Shown here: positions 1-10,279 of the stretch, piece by piece
Layout of the letters: every line of letters starts with the position of its first letter
Position numbering within the stretch: the stretch's first letter is position 1
Origin: Bacillus sp. SD075
GTDB lineage: Bacteria > Bacillota > Bacilli > Bacillales > DSM-1321
DNA: 60,404 nt
Direction: 5' to 3'
NCBI RefSeq assembly: GCF_017355165.1
Contig: NZ_JADILK010000027.1
Coordinates: 1 to 60,404 of the forward strand
Made by a program: the position numbers and the translations under genes
The notes under the pieces: model-generated
Seen by the model: the letters and a program-made list of their open reading frames with translations, nothing else
What the model was told of the DNA's origin: nothing
Databases searched by the model: none

Positions 1-132
1 GTTTGTAATTAAAAAAGGGTTTTATATTTCCAGGGACAGTATAGGGCCGGCCTTATTTGAATCGGTTACAATATCATGCGGGGAATGAACAAAATTCAGT
101 GGTGAAACCTTAAGAAGAAGAAAAAATATCAG

Positions 133-158
133 GTTTTACATTTATCGATTAAGGGTAT
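133..158 (+). promoter_or_regulatory. Putative SigB promoter of the ctsR operon
   Basis: GTTTTA at 133-138 and GGGTAT at 153-158 are separated by 14 bases, a very good match to the general-stress SigB consensus (GTTTAA, 12-15 bases, GGGTAT). In B. subtilis the clpC operon has both SigB and SigA promoters, so the position is as expected. The first 130 bases of the window hold nothing else I recognise. Confidence 0.7.
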
Positions 159-252
159 TTATGTAAGATATTTCAACTTTAATGTTCAATGGGGTATGCA
201 ACTACATATAATTTGGAGAAAATGGATAATGCAGAAAGAAAGTGCGTTTAAG

Positions 253-280
253 TTGCAAAATGGATTATTCCTTGTATAAT
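253..280 (+). promoter_or_regulatory. SigA-type promoter of the ctsR operon
   Basis: TTGCAA (253-258), a 16-base spacer and a perfect TATAAT (275-280). The start of transcription would fall at about 287, inside the CtsR box, so repressor binding should block initiation. Confidence 0.65.
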
Positions 281-283
281 AAT

Positions 284-300
284 AGTCAAATATAGTCAAA
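284..300 (+). promoter_or_regulatory. CtsR operator (heptad direct repeat)
   Basis: AGTCAAA at 284-290 and AGTCAAA at 294-300 are separated by TAT. This is the tandem heptanucleotide repeat recognised by CtsR (RGTCAAA, 3 bases, RGTCAAA). It lies directly after the -10 element and upstream of ctsR itself, which implies autorepression of the operon. Confidence 0.85.
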
Positions 301-320
301 GTCAGAATGGAGGAGGCTGA

Positions 321-782
321 GTGAGAAACATATCTGATGTTATCGAAACTTATTTAAAGCAAGTACTTGAAATAAGTCAAAAAGATATCTTAGAGATTAA
401 AAGAAGTGAAATAGCAGATAAATTTCAGTGTGTTCCTTCTCAAATCAATTACGTAATCAATACCAGGTTTACGATCGAGAGAGGTTATGTTGTAGAAAGT
501 AAGCGTGGAGGTGGCGGTTATATACGCATCATGAAAGTCGAATCACAGGATTCCGTGCAACTCATCAACCAATTATTATCGCTTATTGGCTCCAGGGTAA
601 CTCAATCGATGGCTGAAGGTGTAATTTCAAGGCTGATGAATGAAGACGTCATTAATGAAAGAGAAGCAAAGATTATGATGAGCGTCATAGATAGATCGGT
701 GATTTATATCGACCTACCTGATCGCGATGAGCTTAGGGCAAGAATTTTAACTGCGATGCTTACGACTTTAAAATATAAATGA
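321..782 (+). CDS. ctsR: Transcriptional repressor CtsR
   Basis: Class III heat-shock repressor that controls clp genes by binding tandem heptad operators. The 153-residue length is that of the family. The N-terminal half is the winged-helix DNA-binding domain, with the glycine-rich wing RGGGGYIRI at residues 61-69; the C-terminal half is the dimerisation region that contacts McsB. The start is GTG at 321, four bases after AGGAGG (311-316). It is the first gene of the ctsR-mcsA-mcsB-clpC operon and lies 20 bases after its own operator. In B. subtilis CtsR is inactivated by heat and targeted through McsB; I infer the same here. Confidence 0.96.
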   Translation: MRNISDVIETYLKQVLEISQKDILEIKRSEIADKFQCVPSQINYVINTRFTIERGYVVESKRGGGGYIRIMKVESQDSVQLINQLLSLIGSRVTQSMAEGVISRLMNEDVINEREAKIMMSVIDRSVIYIDLPDRDELRARILTAMLTTLKYK

Positions 783-803
783 AACTGGCAGAGGTGATGA
801 ACG

Positions 804-1355
804 TTGATTTGCCAAGAATGTCAACAAAGACCTGCTACCCTGCACTTCACCAAAATCATCAATGGAAAGAAGACTGAAGTCATGATTTGTGAGAAATGTG
901 CTCAGGAAAAAGGTGAAATGTTCATGGATGCAGGTGGTCCGGGTTTTTCAATAAATAATTTATTAGCAGGATTGTTGAATATGGAGTCGAATATTCAACA
1001 GACAAAGGCAAATGCATTTCCCAAAACGGAAGAGAGGCGTTGCCCGCATTGTCATCGATCTTATAAAGAATTTGTCCATATTGGTAAGTTTGGCTGTGCC
1101 GAATGTTATAAGACGTTCAATGAACAGTTAAATCCCATTTTAAAGAGGGTTCATAGCGGCAATACAGCACATATAGGAAAAATTCCAAAAAGGATTGGTG
1201 GCACCATATATCTTCGAAAGCAAATTTTGGACTTGAAAGAAGTTTTGAAGGTCCACATTGATCAAGAGGAGTTTGAAAAAGCGGCAGAGGTAAGAGATAA
1301 GGTTCGTTCCCTTGAAAAAAGGTATGAAGTACAAGAGGGGGGCGAGGAATTATGA
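804..1355 (+). CDS. mcsA: McsA, zinc-binding activator of protein arginine kinase
   Basis: Adaptor that binds and activates McsB and links it to CtsR and ClpC. 183 residues. Paired cysteines form two zinc-binding sites: CQEC near residue 3 and CEKC near 29, then CPHC near 76 and CAEC near 95. The last 45 residues form a UVR-type coiled coil ([19 protein letters not shown]) as in UvrB and ClpC. Translation starts at TTG 804 behind GAGGTGATG. It overlaps mcsB by four bases (ATGA), so the two are probably translationally coupled, in keeping with their complex. Confidence 0.94.
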   Translation: MICQECQQRPATLHFTKIINGKKTEVMICEKCAQEKGEMFMDAGGPGFSINNLLAGLLNMESNIQQTKANAFPKTEERRCPHCHRSYKEFVHIGKFGCAECYKTFNEQLNPILKRVHSGNTAHIGKIPKRIGGTIYLRKQILDLKEVLKVHIDQEEFEKAAEVRDKVRSLEKRYEVQEGGEEL

Positions 1356-2428
1356 GCTTGGAAAAGTTTGTAGAAAACGCCTTAAGTTCCTGGATGTGTG
1401 CCGAAGGTCCGGAAATTGATATTGTATTGAGTTCGCGGATTCGGCTGGCCAGGAATTTCAAGGACTTTACCTTCCCAACCTCCTTTTCTAACGAAGAAGC
1501 TAAAAAAATCATTGAATTGGTCAAAAAAAGAATCGAAAAGGAAGTAACACCAGATATTGGGAAACTGGAACTTTTAGAGATTGACCAATTGCAGCCACTG
1601 GAAAAACGCGTTCTTGTTGAAAAACATTTAATCAGTCCTCAATTAGTTGAAGATTCGGCGAAAAGTGCATGTCTCCTTTCGGAAAATGAAGAAATAAGTA
1701 TCATGATAAACGAGGAGGATCATCTCCGTATTCAATGTCTAATGTCGGGGCTGCAGCTAAAGGAAACATTAAAGATTGCAAATGTTCTTGACGATTGGAT
1801 TGAAGAATCCATAGACTATGCATATGATGAAGAAAGAGGATACCTAACTAGTTGTCCGACTAATGTGGGAACAGGATTAAGGGCTTCAGTCATGATGCAT
1901 CTTCCGGGCCTGGTCCTTACACAGCAGATGAATAATATCATACCGGCTATCAACCAATTGGGGTTGGTGGTTCGAGGGATTTATGGAGAGGGCAGTCAAG
2001 CGTTAGGAAATATTTTTCAAATCTCTAATCAAATTACTCTTGGAAAGTCGGAAAGGGATATCGTTGAAGATCTAACAAGTGTAGTGCAACAAATCATAGC
2101 CCAGGAACGGTCAGCGAGGAATGCATTAGAGAGGACTTCCCACATACAATTAGAAGATAGAATTTTCCGTTCATATGGGATTTTGTCCAATGCTCGAATC
2201 ATCGAGACCAAGGAAGCTGCTACCTGTATCTCCGATGTTAGGTTAGGGATAGATCTTGGGTATATAAAAAATATTTCTAAAAGCATTCTGAATGAGTTGA
2301 TGATTTTGACGCAGTCGGGATTTTTACAAAAGTATGCAGGCGGCCCATTAAGACCCCATGAAAGGGATATCCGTCGGGCAGCACTCATCCGGGAACGCTT
2401 GAATTTCACGGAATCTTCCTCCTCATAG
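1352..2428 (+). CDS. mcsB: Protein arginine kinase McsB
   Basis: Phosphorylates arginine residues of misfolded proteins and of CtsR; phosphoarginine marks substrates for ClpC-ClpP. 358 residues with the phosphagen (guanidino) kinase fold: an N-terminal nucleotide-binding SSRIRLARN motif near residue 27 and the signature [12 protein letters not shown] around residue 168, which holds the active-site cysteine. The ATG at 1352 overlaps the mcsA stop. A perfect short palindrome follows the stop codon (2427-2443), and clpC begins 129 bases on. All family landmarks are present. Confidence 0.95.
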   Translation: MSLEKFVENALSSWMCAEGPEIDIVLSSRIRLARNFKDFTFPTSFSNEEAKKIIELVKKRIEKEVTPDIGKLELLEIDQLQPLEKRVLVEKHLISPQLVEDSAKSACLLSENEEISIMINEEDHLRIQCLMSGLQLKETLKIANVLDDWIEESIDYAYDEERGYLTSCPTNVGTGLRASVMMHLPGLVLTQQMNNIIPAINQLGLVVRGIYGEGSQALGNIFQISNQITLGKSERDIVEDLTSVVQQIIAQERSARNALERTSHIQLEDRIFRSYGILSNARIIETKEAATCISDVRLGIDLGYIKNISKSILNELMILTQSGFLQKYAGGPLRPHERDIRRAALIRERLNFTESSSS

Positions 2429-2557
2429 AGGTCATTGACCTCTTTAGGGAGTATCAAATTTCATGTAATAGATATGGAGCACGAAAATGCTTCTGCCATT
2501 ACTTAAAGAATTGCCAGCAATTTTATTTAAACGAAAATTCTTAAGGAGGAATTCCCT

Positions 2558-4999
2558 ATGATGTTTGGTCGTTTTACTGAAAGAGCCCAGAAAGTATTAG
2601 CATTAGCCCAAGAAGAGGCAATCCGTTTAGGTCATAATAATATTGGCACGGAACATATTTTACTTGGTCTGGTCCGAGAAGGTGATGGTATTGCAGCCAA
2701 GGCGTTATATGCTCTTGGATTGGGTCCGGATAAGATTCAGAAAGAAGTGGAAAATCTTATTGGTCGCGGACAGGATACAGCTCAAACGATACATTATACC
2801 CCAAGAGCGAAGAAAGTCATTGAGCTTTCCATGGATGAGGCAAGAAAATTAGGTCACTCATATGTTGGGACAGAGCATGTTCTTCTAGGTCTTATACGAG
2901 AAGGGGAAGGTGTTGCTGCCCGGGTATTGAATAATCTTGGAGTAAGTTTAAATAAAGCCCGACAACAAGTATTACAACTTTTGGGCAGCAATGAATCAGG
3001 CGGTCATCAAGGTTCAGCCGCTTCAAATGCAAGCACGCCGACACTGGATGGCCTAGCCCGTGATTTAACGGCGATCGCCAGGGAAGGAAGCTTGGATCCC
3101 GTTATCGGAAGAAGTAAGGAAATACAGCGTGTCATTGAGGTACTAAGCCGGCGTACAAAAAATAACCCAGTATTGATCGGTGAACCTGGGGTAGGTAAAA
3201 CAGCCATTGCTGAAGGGCTTGCCCAACAGATCATCAATAATGAGGTACCTGAAATTTTGCGTGATAAACGCGTAATGACACTTGATATGGGTACTGTTGT
3301 GGCTGGTACTAAATATCGTGGTGAATTTGAGGACCGATTGAAGAAAGTTATGGATGAAATCCGTCAGGCAGGAAATATCATCTTATTCATCGATGAATTG
3401 CATACATTGATTGGTGCAGGTGGTGCAGAAGGCGCCATTGATGCCTCCAATATCCTTAAGCCATCATTGGCACGTGGTGAATTACAATGTATCGGTGCTA
3501 CAACTTTGGATGAGTACCGTAAGTATATTGAAAAGGACGCTGCGCTTGAACGCCGTTTCCAGCCAATCCAAGTCGATGAGCCGACTATTTTGGAATCCAT
3601 CCAAATTCTCAAGGGGCTGCGTGACCGTTATGAGGCACATCACCGCGTATCGATTACTGACGAAGCGATTGATGCCGCAGTCAAATTATCCGACCGTTAT
3701 ATTTCCGATCGCTTTTTACCGGATAAAGCGATTGACTTGATTGATGAAGCTGGTTCCAAGGTTAGGCTTCGTTCCTACACAACGCCACCTAACTTAAAGG
3801 AACTTGAAGTAAAGCTAGATGATGTTCGTAAGGAAAAGGATGCTTCCGTTCAGAGTCAGGAATTTGAAAAAGCTGCTTCGCTTCGCGATACAGAACAACG
3901 CTTAAGAGAACAATTGGAAGAAACGAAAAAAACTTGGAAAGAAAAACAAGGGCAGGAGAACAGTGAAGTCACAGTGGAAGACATTGCTCATGTCGTATCC
4001 AGCTGGACGGGAGTGCCAGTCACTAAATTGGCGCAAACAGAGTCAGACAAACTGCTTAATATGGAGGCAATCCTCCATGATCGTGTAATTGGGCAGGAAG
4101 AGGCCGTCATTGCGGTTTCTAAAGCGGTAAGACGTGCAAGAGCAGGTTTGAAAGATCCTAAGCGTCCAATTGGTTCATTCATCTTCTTGGGACCTACAGG
4201 GGTCGGTAAAACCGAGCTGGCCCGTGCTTTAGCTGAATCCATTTTTGGTGATGAAGATGCCATGATCCGCATCGATATGTCCGAATATATGGAGAAACAT
4301 TCGACTTCACGTCTTGTTGGGTCCCCTCCAGGATATGTTGGATACGAAGAAGGCGGTCAGTTAACGGAAAAAGTGCGGAGGAAACCATACTCCGTCGTTC
4401 TGCTTGATGAAATAGAAAAGGCGCATCCGGATGTCTTCAATATTCTTCTTCAAGTATTGGAAGACGGAAGACTGACAGATTCCAAGGGACGTACTGTCGA
4501 TTTCAGGAATACCATTCTGATTATGACATCGAATGTAGGGGCGTCGGCCCTGAAAACTGATAAGTATGTCGGTTTTAACATCCAGGATACTGGCCAGGAT
4601 TATAAAAATATGAAAGGGAAAGTGATGGAAGAACTAAAACGTGCATTCCGTCCGGAATTCCTGAATCGTATCGATGAAACTATCGTGTTCCACTCATTAG
4701 AGAAGGATCATTTGAAACAAATCGTTACATTAATGTCAAATCAGCTTACTACCCGTTTGAAAGAACAGGAGATATACTTGGAGATGACTGATGCGGCTAG
4801 AGAAAAAATTGCTACGGAAGGTTTTGATCCGGAATATGGGGCACGGCCAATCCGCAGGGCGCTTCAGAAGCATGTAGAAGATTATCTATCCGAAGAGTTG
4901 CTTAAGGGCAACGTGAAAAAAGGGCAAACGGTCGTAATGGATGTCGTGAATAATGAGTTTGCAATCCGACAAGGAGAGCCTGTTAATGTAAGTGAATAA
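2558..4999 (+). CDS. clpC: ATP-dependent Clp protease ATP-binding subunit ClpC
   Basis: Hsp100 unfoldase that feeds substrates to ClpP and works with adaptors such as McsB and MecA. 813 residues. Order: Clp N-domain repeats (1-140) that bind phosphoarginine and adaptors, AAA+ module 1 with Walker A GEPGVGKT near 208, a UVR/coiled-coil middle domain around 415-460, and AAA+ module 2 with GPTGVGKT near 545, ending in the D2-small domain. Two adjacent ATGs (2558 and 2561) follow [19 protein letters not shown] is the conserved family start, so 2558 is used. A terminator-like hairpin follows immediately. Confidence 0.97.
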   Translation: MMFGRFTERAQKVLALAQEEAIRLGHNNIGTEHILLGLVREGDGIAAKALYALGLGPDKIQKEVENLIGRGQDTAQTIHYTPRAKKVIELSMDEARKLGHSYVGTEHVLLGLIREGEGVAARVLNNLGVSLNKARQQVLQLLGSNESGGHQGSAASNASTPTLDGLARDLTAIAREGSLDPVIGRSKEIQRVIEVLSRRTKNNPVLIGEPGVGKTAIAEGLAQQIINNEVPEILRDKRVMTLDMGTVVAGTKYRGEFEDRLKKVMDEIRQAGNIILFIDELHTLIGAGGAEGAIDASNILKPSLARGELQCIGATTLDEYRKYIEKDAALERRFQPIQVDEPTILESIQILKGLRDRYEAHHRVSITDEAIDAAVKLSDRYISDRFLPDKAIDLIDEAGSKVRLRSYTTPPNLKELEVKLDDVRKEKDASVQSQEFEKAASLRDTEQRLREQLEETKKTWKEKQGQENSEVTVEDIAHVVSSWTGVPVTKLAQTESDKLLNMEAILHDRVIGQEEAVIAVSKAVRRARAGLKDPKRPIGSFIFLGPTGVGKTELARALAESIFGDEDAMIRIDMSEYMEKHSTSRLVGSPPGYVGYEEGGQLTEKVRRKPYSVVLLDEIEKAHPDVFNILLQVLEDGRLTDSKGRTVDFRNTILIMTSNVGASALKTDKYVGFNIQDTGQDYKNMKGKVMEELKRAFRPEFLNRIDETIVFHSLEKDHLKQIVTLMSNQLTTRLKEQEIYLEMTDAAREKIATEGFDPEYGARPIRRALQKHVEDYLSEELLKGNVKKGQTVVMDVVNNEFAIRQGEPVNVSE

Positions 5000-5015
5000 C
5001 CTGATCCTAAACTTC

Positions 5016-5056
5016 GAGGTACACGCAGATTCTTTTGCAGTGTACCTCTGTTTTTT
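5016..5056 (+). terminator. Intrinsic terminator-like hairpin after clpC
   Basis: GAGGTACAC (5016-5024) and GTGTACCTC (5040-5048) form a perfect 9-bp stem followed by TGTTTTTT. It should at least attenuate transcription from clpC into radA. Confidence 0.75.
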
Positions 5057-5196
5057 ATCCATAGGTAGATATGAGTATAAATGGAACAAGCAGGGTGAAT
5101 ATTTTTTGAAAAAACTTAGCCTTAAGAAGGTTTAAATAAAACAGAGATATAATATCCTTAATATAGATATTTTTCCCAAAGGAAGAGGAGTAATTT

Positions 5197-6585
5197 ATGG
5201 CTGTAAAGAAGAAAACGAAATTCATGTGTCAGTCTTGTGGTTATGAGTCCGCGAAATGGATGGGGAAATGCCCAGGATGCGGTGAATGGAACAAAATGGT
5301 CGAGGAAACCGAAATCGTTAAACCAGCTAGAAAAGGCGCTTTTACCCATTCAGAGGTTAGAGGTTCCGGGGAACGGGAGAAGGCAGCACCCATAACGACT
5401 ATTCAATCAGAAAAGGAACCACGGATTAAGACGGATTTAATGGAATTGAATCGTGCCCTTGGGGGCGGGATCGTACAGGGATCCCTTGTATTGATCGGTG
5501 GAGATCCGGGTATCGGAAAGTCCACCCTGCTTTTACAGGTATCATCCCAATTGGCGCATAAACAGAAAAAAGTGCTTTATATATCAGGTGAAGAATCAGT
5601 CAAGCAGACCAAATTGAGAGCGGACCGGCTTGGGACCATGTCGGAAAATCTATACGTTTATGCCGAAACCGACATGGACTATATCCAACAGGCAATTACA
5701 GAGGTAAAACCAGATTTGGTCATTATTGACTCCATTCAAACGGTATACCATTCGGAGGTTACATCTGCCCCAGGAAGCGTTTCACAAGTAAGGGAATGCA
5801 CAGCCTCACTCATGCGCATCGCTAAAACGAACGGGATCGCTATTTTTATCGTCGGGCACGTTACAAAGGAAGGGGCCATCGCAGGGCCACGGCTGCTTGA
5901 GCACATGGTTGACACCGTTTTATATTTTGAAGGGGAAAGACACCATACATATCGGATTATACGTGCGGTCAAAAATCGCTTTGGTTCGACGAATGAGATG
6001 GGTATTTTTGAAATGAAAGAACATGGTTTGGAAGAGGTTGCGAATCCATCGGAAATTTTTCTTGAAGAACGGTCGCAAGGAGCCTCGGGCTCCACAGTCG
6101 TCGCTTCCATGGAGGGCACAAGGCCAGTGCTTGTCGAAATTCAAGCATTGATTTCACCTACAAGTTTTGGAAATCCAAGGCGAATGGCCACGGGAATTGA
6201 CCACAATCGAGTTTCGCTTTTAATGGCTGTTCTGGAAAAGAGAGTTGGATTGCTGCTCCAAAACCAAGATGCGTATTTAAAGGTTGCTGGTGGCGTCAAG
6301 CTGGATGAACCGGCAATTGACCTGGCGGTTGCAATAAGCATTGCATCAAGCTTCCGTGATAAACCAACAAACCCTGCCGATTGCATTATTGGTGAAGTGG
6401 GGCTGACCGGGGAGGTAAGAAGGGTGTCACGAATTGAACAAAGGGTGCAGGAAGCAGCGAAATTAGGGTTTGAGCGGGTTATAATTCCGGCTAATAATAT
6501 AGGGGGATGGACTGCGCCGAAAGGCATTAAGATCGTTGGTGTTTCATCGGTGTCGGAGGCTCTTAAACAAACGTTAGGGGGTTAA
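5197..6585 (+). CDS. radA: DNA repair protein RadA (Sms)
   Basis: RecA-like ATPase that helps process recombination intermediates by branch migration. 462 residues. N-terminal zinc finger with cysteines at 11, 14, 25 and 28; Walker [11 protein letters not shown] at about 101-110; the RadA-specific KNRFG motif near 258; a C-terminal Lon-protease-like domain. The ATG at 5197 follows GGAAGAGGAG. A good TATAAT lies at 5148-5153, but I see no convincing -35 box for it. It is two bases from disA, its usual partner; in B. subtilis RadA restrains DisA activity. Confidence 0.96.
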   Translation: MAVKKKTKFMCQSCGYESAKWMGKCPGCGEWNKMVEETEIVKPARKGAFTHSEVRGSGEREKAAPITTIQSEKEPRIKTDLMELNRALGGGIVQGSLVLIGGDPGIGKSTLLLQVSSQLAHKQKKVLYISGEESVKQTKLRADRLGTMSENLYVYAETDMDYIQQAITEVKPDLVIIDSIQTVYHSEVTSAPGSVSQVRECTASLMRIAKTNGIAIFIVGHVTKEGAIAGPRLLEHMVDTVLYFEGERHHTYRIIRAVKNRFGSTNEMGIFEMKEHGLEEVANPSEIFLEERSQGASGSTVVASMEGTRPVLVEIQALISPTSFGNPRRMATGIDHNRVSLLMAVLEKRVGLLLQNQDAYLKVAGGVKLDEPAIDLAVAISIASSFRDKPTNPADCIIGEVGLTGEVRRVSRIEQRVQEAAKLGFERVIIPANNIGGWTAPKGIKIVGVSSVSEALKQTLGG

Positions 6586-6587
6586 GT

Positions 6588-7661
6588 ATGACAGATAAAA
6601 AAGGGTATGAGAAAACAAAATTGGAAATTCTGCAAATTGTAGCTCCGGGTACCCCGCTTCGGGAGGGAATTGAAAATGTCCTGAGGGCAAATACAGGTGG
6701 TTTGATAGTCGTCGGATATAACGAGAAGGTGCGAACGATCGTAGATGGCGGATTCGAAATCAACTGCAGCTGTACTCCAAGCACATTATATGAGTTGGCG
6801 AAGATGGACGGGGCCATCATTTTAAATGAAACTGCCGATAAGATCATTTTTGCAAATGCCCAATTAGTGCCGGATAATAGTACGCCTTCCACTGAAACGG
6901 GAATGAGGCATAGGACGGCGGAACGTGTGGCAAGGGAGACCAAGTCGTTGGTCGTCGCAATCTCACAACGCCGGAATGTCATCACTTTATATCAAGGCAA
7001 TTTCCGGTATGCCCTTAAAGATATAGGAGTCATACTTGCCAAGGCTAATTTAGCCATCCAGACCTTGGAAAAATACAAGGTGGTCCTTCAGCAGAGCATA
7101 TCCGTTTTAGGAGCGCTCGAGTTTGAGGAAATCGTGACCTATGCCGACCTTTTGCAGGTATTTCACCGTTATGTAATGGTGCTCAGAATCAAGGCGGAGC
7201 TATTAACATACCTTAATGAACTTGGTACAGAGGGAAGGTTGATCCGTTTGCAAATGAATGAAATTCTGGCGGATATTGAAACGGAGGGAAAATGGCTTAT
7301 CAAGGATTATACCTCCAGTAATGATGAAAATCCCGAGGAAATCATTTCCAGGCTTCAAGAGTTGGCCATGCAGGAAAAACTGGATGAAAGCATTCTTCTA
7401 AAGGTGCTGGGCTATCATGGATACATACATCTTGATGAGTCAGTGCATCCCCGTGGTTACCGTATTCTTCATAAAATCCCACGCTTGCCGGGTTTGATCA
7501 TCGAAAATTTAGTGAAACAGTTCGGGAGCTTTGGTGAAGTCAATAAAGCAACGGTTGAAAACCTTGACGATGTGGAGGGGATAGGCGAAGTCCGGGCCAA
7601 TAAAATCAAAGAAGGACTCCGCATTTTAAAAAATCAGCTGGTCACAAATAGAAGGATGTAA
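6588..7661 (+). CDS. disA: Diadenylate cyclase DisA (DNA integrity scanning protein)
   Basis: Makes c-di-AMP from two ATP molecules and scans DNA for lesions, delaying sporulation when it meets branched structures. 357 residues. The N-terminal DAC domain holds both catalytic motifs, DGA at residues 74-76 and RHR at 107-109. A helical linker follows, then a C-terminal helix-hairpin-helix DNA-binding domain ([15 protein letters not shown]). The ribosome site AGGGGG overlaps the end of radA and the stop-to-start gap is two bases, so the two are one transcription unit. Confidence 0.97.
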   Translation: MTDKKGYEKTKLEILQIVAPGTPLREGIENVLRANTGGLIVVGYNEKVRTIVDGGFEINCSCTPSTLYELAKMDGAIILNETADKIIFANAQLVPDNSTPSTETGMRHRTAERVARETKSLVVAISQRRNVITLYQGNFRYALKDIGVILAKANLAIQTLEKYKVVLQQSISVLGALEFEEIVTYADLLQVFHRYVMVLRIKAELLTYLNELGTEGRLIRLQMNEILADIETEGKWLIKDYTSSNDENPEEIISRLQELAMQEKLDESILLKVLGYHGYIHLDESVHPRGYRILHKIPRLPGLIIENLVKQFGSFGEVNKATVENLDDVEGIGEVRANKIKEGLRILKNQLVTNRRM

Positions 7662-7887
7662 GGGGCAGCTGACCTTCAAGACTTACCTGAATCAGCCTGA
7701 AATTGATCGGTGTTTATTTTTGACACTCAAAACTTAGGGTGCTAGGCTAATATTACGAAAAAGAGAAGAATTCATATTTGTAAATCCACTAATTCCTTAA
7801 GTGAATTTAACGTATATAATGAAAACGAATTTTCGAAGGTTTCATTTTATTTTATTGGTCAATAATGAGTAGAGGGAGGTGAAAGGG

Positions 7888-8985
7888 ATGTTAAAACGCA
7901 TTATACAAGCATGCTTCTTAATAGTCGGCGGAACACTTGGTATGTTACTTATTCCAGAATTATTAATTGTTTTACATGCAGACGATATTGCTTTAATAAA
8001 CAATCCTTATGTAAGTGTACTGTTGGGTGCCATTATCTTTTATCTTATTACTTTTTGGGCTGTAGATCATGTGATCTATTTTATGAAGTGGCTGGAGGAA
8101 CAGCTTGTAAAGATACCAAGTACGGATATAATCTTTGGCAGCGTCGGTCTTTTAGTGGGACTGCTTGCGGCGTTCTTGGTTGGCTCCGCCTTCAGTGCCA
8201 TCAAGGTTCCTATTTTAAATACAGTGGTTCCTATCATCCTTACGCTTTTATTTGGTTATCTTGGTTTCCAGGTGGGCTTTAAAAAACGTGATGAACTATT
8301 GAATTTATTTACGAAAAGCAATAAGAAAAAGAATGCTGACGGTGAAGCAAGTGAAGAGGATGAAGAGGGGTATAGCAAGCGGCTGAAGATTCTCGATACA
8401 AGCGTCATCATTGACGGTAGAATTGCGGATATCTGTCAAACAGGCTTTCTGGAGGGCACCATAGTCATTCCTCAATTCGTATTAAACGAACTGCAGCATA
8501 TTGCCGATTCATCTGATGCATTGAAAAGGAATCGTGGAAGACGTGGTTTGGATATCTTGAATCGGATTCAAAAAGACCTTCCGATTAAAGTGGAGATGTA
8601 CGAAGGGGATTTTGAAGACGTCCAGGAAGTGGACAGTAAACTGGTGAAGCTTGCCAAAATATCGGGCGGAATGGTCGTTACCAATGATTTCAATTTAAAC
8701 AAAGTATGCGAGTTTCAAAATGTGGCGGTCCTTAATATCAATGACCTGGCCAATGCGGTTAAACCTGTTGTACTTCCTGGGGAAGAGATGAATGTTCAGG
8801 TCATAAAGGACGGGAAAGAGCAGAACCAGGGCATCGCTTATTTAGACGATGGCACGATGATCGTTGTCGAAGGTGGCCGTGACCATATCGGGAAGCGCAT
8901 CGATGTACTTGTCACAAGTGTATTGCAAACATCTGCAGGCCGTATGATATTCGCTAAACCGAAACTATTAGAAAAAGCATTATAA
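7888..8985 (+). CDS. PIN and TRAM domain membrane protein (YacL family)
   Basis: Conserved Firmicute protein of unknown exact role. The first 110 residues hold about four hydrophobic segments, then an acidic linker (about 145-160), a PIN nuclease-like domain starting at [14 protein letters not shown] with conserved acidic residues, and a C-terminal TRAM domain that may bind RNA. The start is ATG 7888, five bases after GGAGGTGA; the in-frame GTG at 7879 lies inside that ribosome site and would give three extra residues. Length 365. B. subtilis YacL occupies the same place between disA and ispD. Function as an RNase is inference from the PIN fold. Confidence 0.9.
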   Translation: MLKRIIQACFLIVGGTLGMLLIPELLIVLHADDIALINNPYVSVLLGAIIFYLITFWAVDHVIYFMKWLEEQLVKIPSTDIIFGSVGLLVGLLAAFLVGSAFSAIKVPILNTVVPIILTLLFGYLGFQVGFKKRDELLNLFTKSNKKKNADGEASEEDEEGYSKRLKILDTSVIIDGRIADICQTGFLEGTIVIPQFVLNELQHIADSSDALKRNRGRRGLDILNRIQKDLPIKVEMYEGDFEDVQEVDSKLVKLAKISGGMVVTNDFNLNKVCEFQNVAVLNINDLANAVKPVVLPGEEMNVQVIKDGKEQNQGIAYLDDGTMIVVEGGRDHIGKRIDVLVTSVLQTSAGRMIFAKPKLLEKAL

Positions 8986-9006
8986 AGAAGAGTAGGAGAA
9001 ACCGTT

Positions 9007-9696
9007 ATGTTTTATGAAGTAGTGATACCTGCAGCTGGACAAGGCAAAAGAATGAAGGCGGGCAAGAATAAACTTTTTATTGAACTATCGGGTATTCCGA
9101 TTATTGTTTATACACTGCGTGTCTTCGAAGAAGATCCTGACTGTCGGGGGATTATCCTTTCGATAAACCCGGCAGAAAAGGGTTATTTCAGTCAATTGAT
9201 AGCAGCGTATGGGCTTAAAAAGGTCAAGAAACTGGTCATGGGTGGCAAGGAGCGCCAACAAAGCGTTCATAATGGACTGCAACATGCAGGAGAAGAAATC
9301 ATCCTGGTCCACGACGGTGCCCGCCCTTTTATCAATCTTGGGCAAATCAGTGAATTGACCACTGCCGCCTCCCTTCATGGAGGTGCCGTAATTGCAGTGC
9401 CAGTTAAGGATACGATTAAAAAAGCGGCAAATAAAAAGGTAGTGGAGACAGTGGAACGATCAAGCTTGTGGGCGGTGCAAACTCCACAAGCTTTTCGTGT
9501 ATCCATATTAAAAAGGGCATATGAACAGGCTGAAGCGGAAGCGTTTTTAGGGACGGATGATGCAAGTTTGCTAGAGCGGATCAATGAACAGGTAGTTATT
9601 ATTGAGGGCAATTATGATAATATTAAAATTACGACTCGGGAAGACCTATATTTTGCAGAAGCGATTTTACATAAACAACAACATGGAAAACGATGA
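9007..9696 (+). CDS. ispD: 2-C-methyl-D-erythritol 4-phosphate cytidylyltransferase
   Basis: Third step of the MEP isoprenoid pathway: MEP plus CTP gives CDP-ME and diphosphate, in the cytoplasm. 229 residues, the usual length. The N-terminal nucleotide-binding loop [15 protein letters not shown] and the VHDGARPF and TDDASLLE motifs of the family are all present. ATG 9007 follows TAGGAGAAA. It sits 21 bases after the PIN-TRAM gene and directly before ispF, which acts two steps later. Confidence 0.96.
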   Translation: MFYEVVIPAAGQGKRMKAGKNKLFIELSGIPIIVYTLRVFEEDPDCRGIILSINPAEKGYFSQLIAAYGLKKVKKLVMGGKERQQSVHNGLQHAGEEIILVHDGARPFINLGQISELTTAASLHGGAVIAVPVKDTIKKAANKKVVETVERSSLWAVQTPQAFRVSILKRAYEQAEAEAFLGTDDASLLERINEQVVIIEGNYDNIKITTREDLYFAEAILHKQQHGKR

Positions 9697-9710
9697 TTGG
9701 GGAGAATGAT

Positions 9711-10190
9711 ATGTTTAGAATAGGACAAGGATATGACGTTCATCAGCTTGTGGAGGGAAGGCCTTTGATTATTGGCGGGATTACGATTCCGTATGAGAAA
9801 GGCTTGCTAGGGCATTCGGATGCGGATGTCCTTCTGCATACTGTTGCTGATGCCTGCTTGGGGGCAATTGGTGCAGGGGATATCGGTAAGCATTTTCCGG
9901 ATACCGATCCTGAATTTAAAGATGCCGATTCGGCAAAACTGCTGCAGTATATTTGGGCGATTGTAAAAAAAGAAGGATATTCCCTAGGCAATGCGGATTG
10001 TACAATCATTGCACAAACCCCGAAAATGGCACCGTATATTGAGGAAATGCGAGGCAGGATTGCTGAACTTTTAGATGCGTCGATAGACAGAATTAATGTA
10101 AAGGCGACCACTACCGAGAAGCTGGGATTTACCGGCAGGAGCGAAGGGATTGCGGCACAGGCTGTGGTCTTATTGGTTAAATCAAACTAA
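9711..10190 (+). CDS. ispF: 2-C-methyl-D-erythritol 2,4-cyclodiphosphate synthase
   Basis: Converts CDP-ME 2-phosphate to ME-cyclodiphosphate and CMP; zinc-dependent homotrimer. 159 residues from ATG 9711, the family length, starting [12 protein letters not shown] with the zinc ligands D and H of GYDVH and a second histidine in [11 protein letters not shown]. An in-frame ATG at 9693 lies upstream of the ribosome site TTGGGGAGA (9696-9704), so 9711 is the better start. It directly follows ispD. Confidence 0.95.
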   Translation: MFRIGQGYDVHQLVEGRPLIIGGITIPYEKGLLGHSDADVLLHTVADACLGAIGAGDIGKHFPDTDPEFKDADSAKLLQYIWAIVKKEGYSLGNADCTIIAQTPKMAPYIEEMRGRIAELLDASIDRINVKATTTEKLGFTGRSEGIAAQAVVLLVKSN

Positions 10191-10279
10191 ATCGTTTTTA
10201 GAGTGGATGCCTTTATCCCAATGTATTTAAATGATAATATATACAATAGAATAGAACGACTGGGAGGTCTATATATATC

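Noticed and set aside
1117..1524. 135-codon minus-strand frame opposite mcsA/mcsB
   Set aside because: Antisense shadow across two well-supported genes; no ribosome site or recognisable domain.
5736..6119. 127-codon minus-strand frame in radA
   Set aside because: Long antisense frames are common opposite biased codons; no promoter or ribosome site supports it.
7662..7887. Terminator or riboswitch between disA and the PIN-TRAM gene
   Set aside because: Only weak pairings (CAGCTGA region) and a TATAAT at 7815-7820 without a matching -35; not enough to call a feature.
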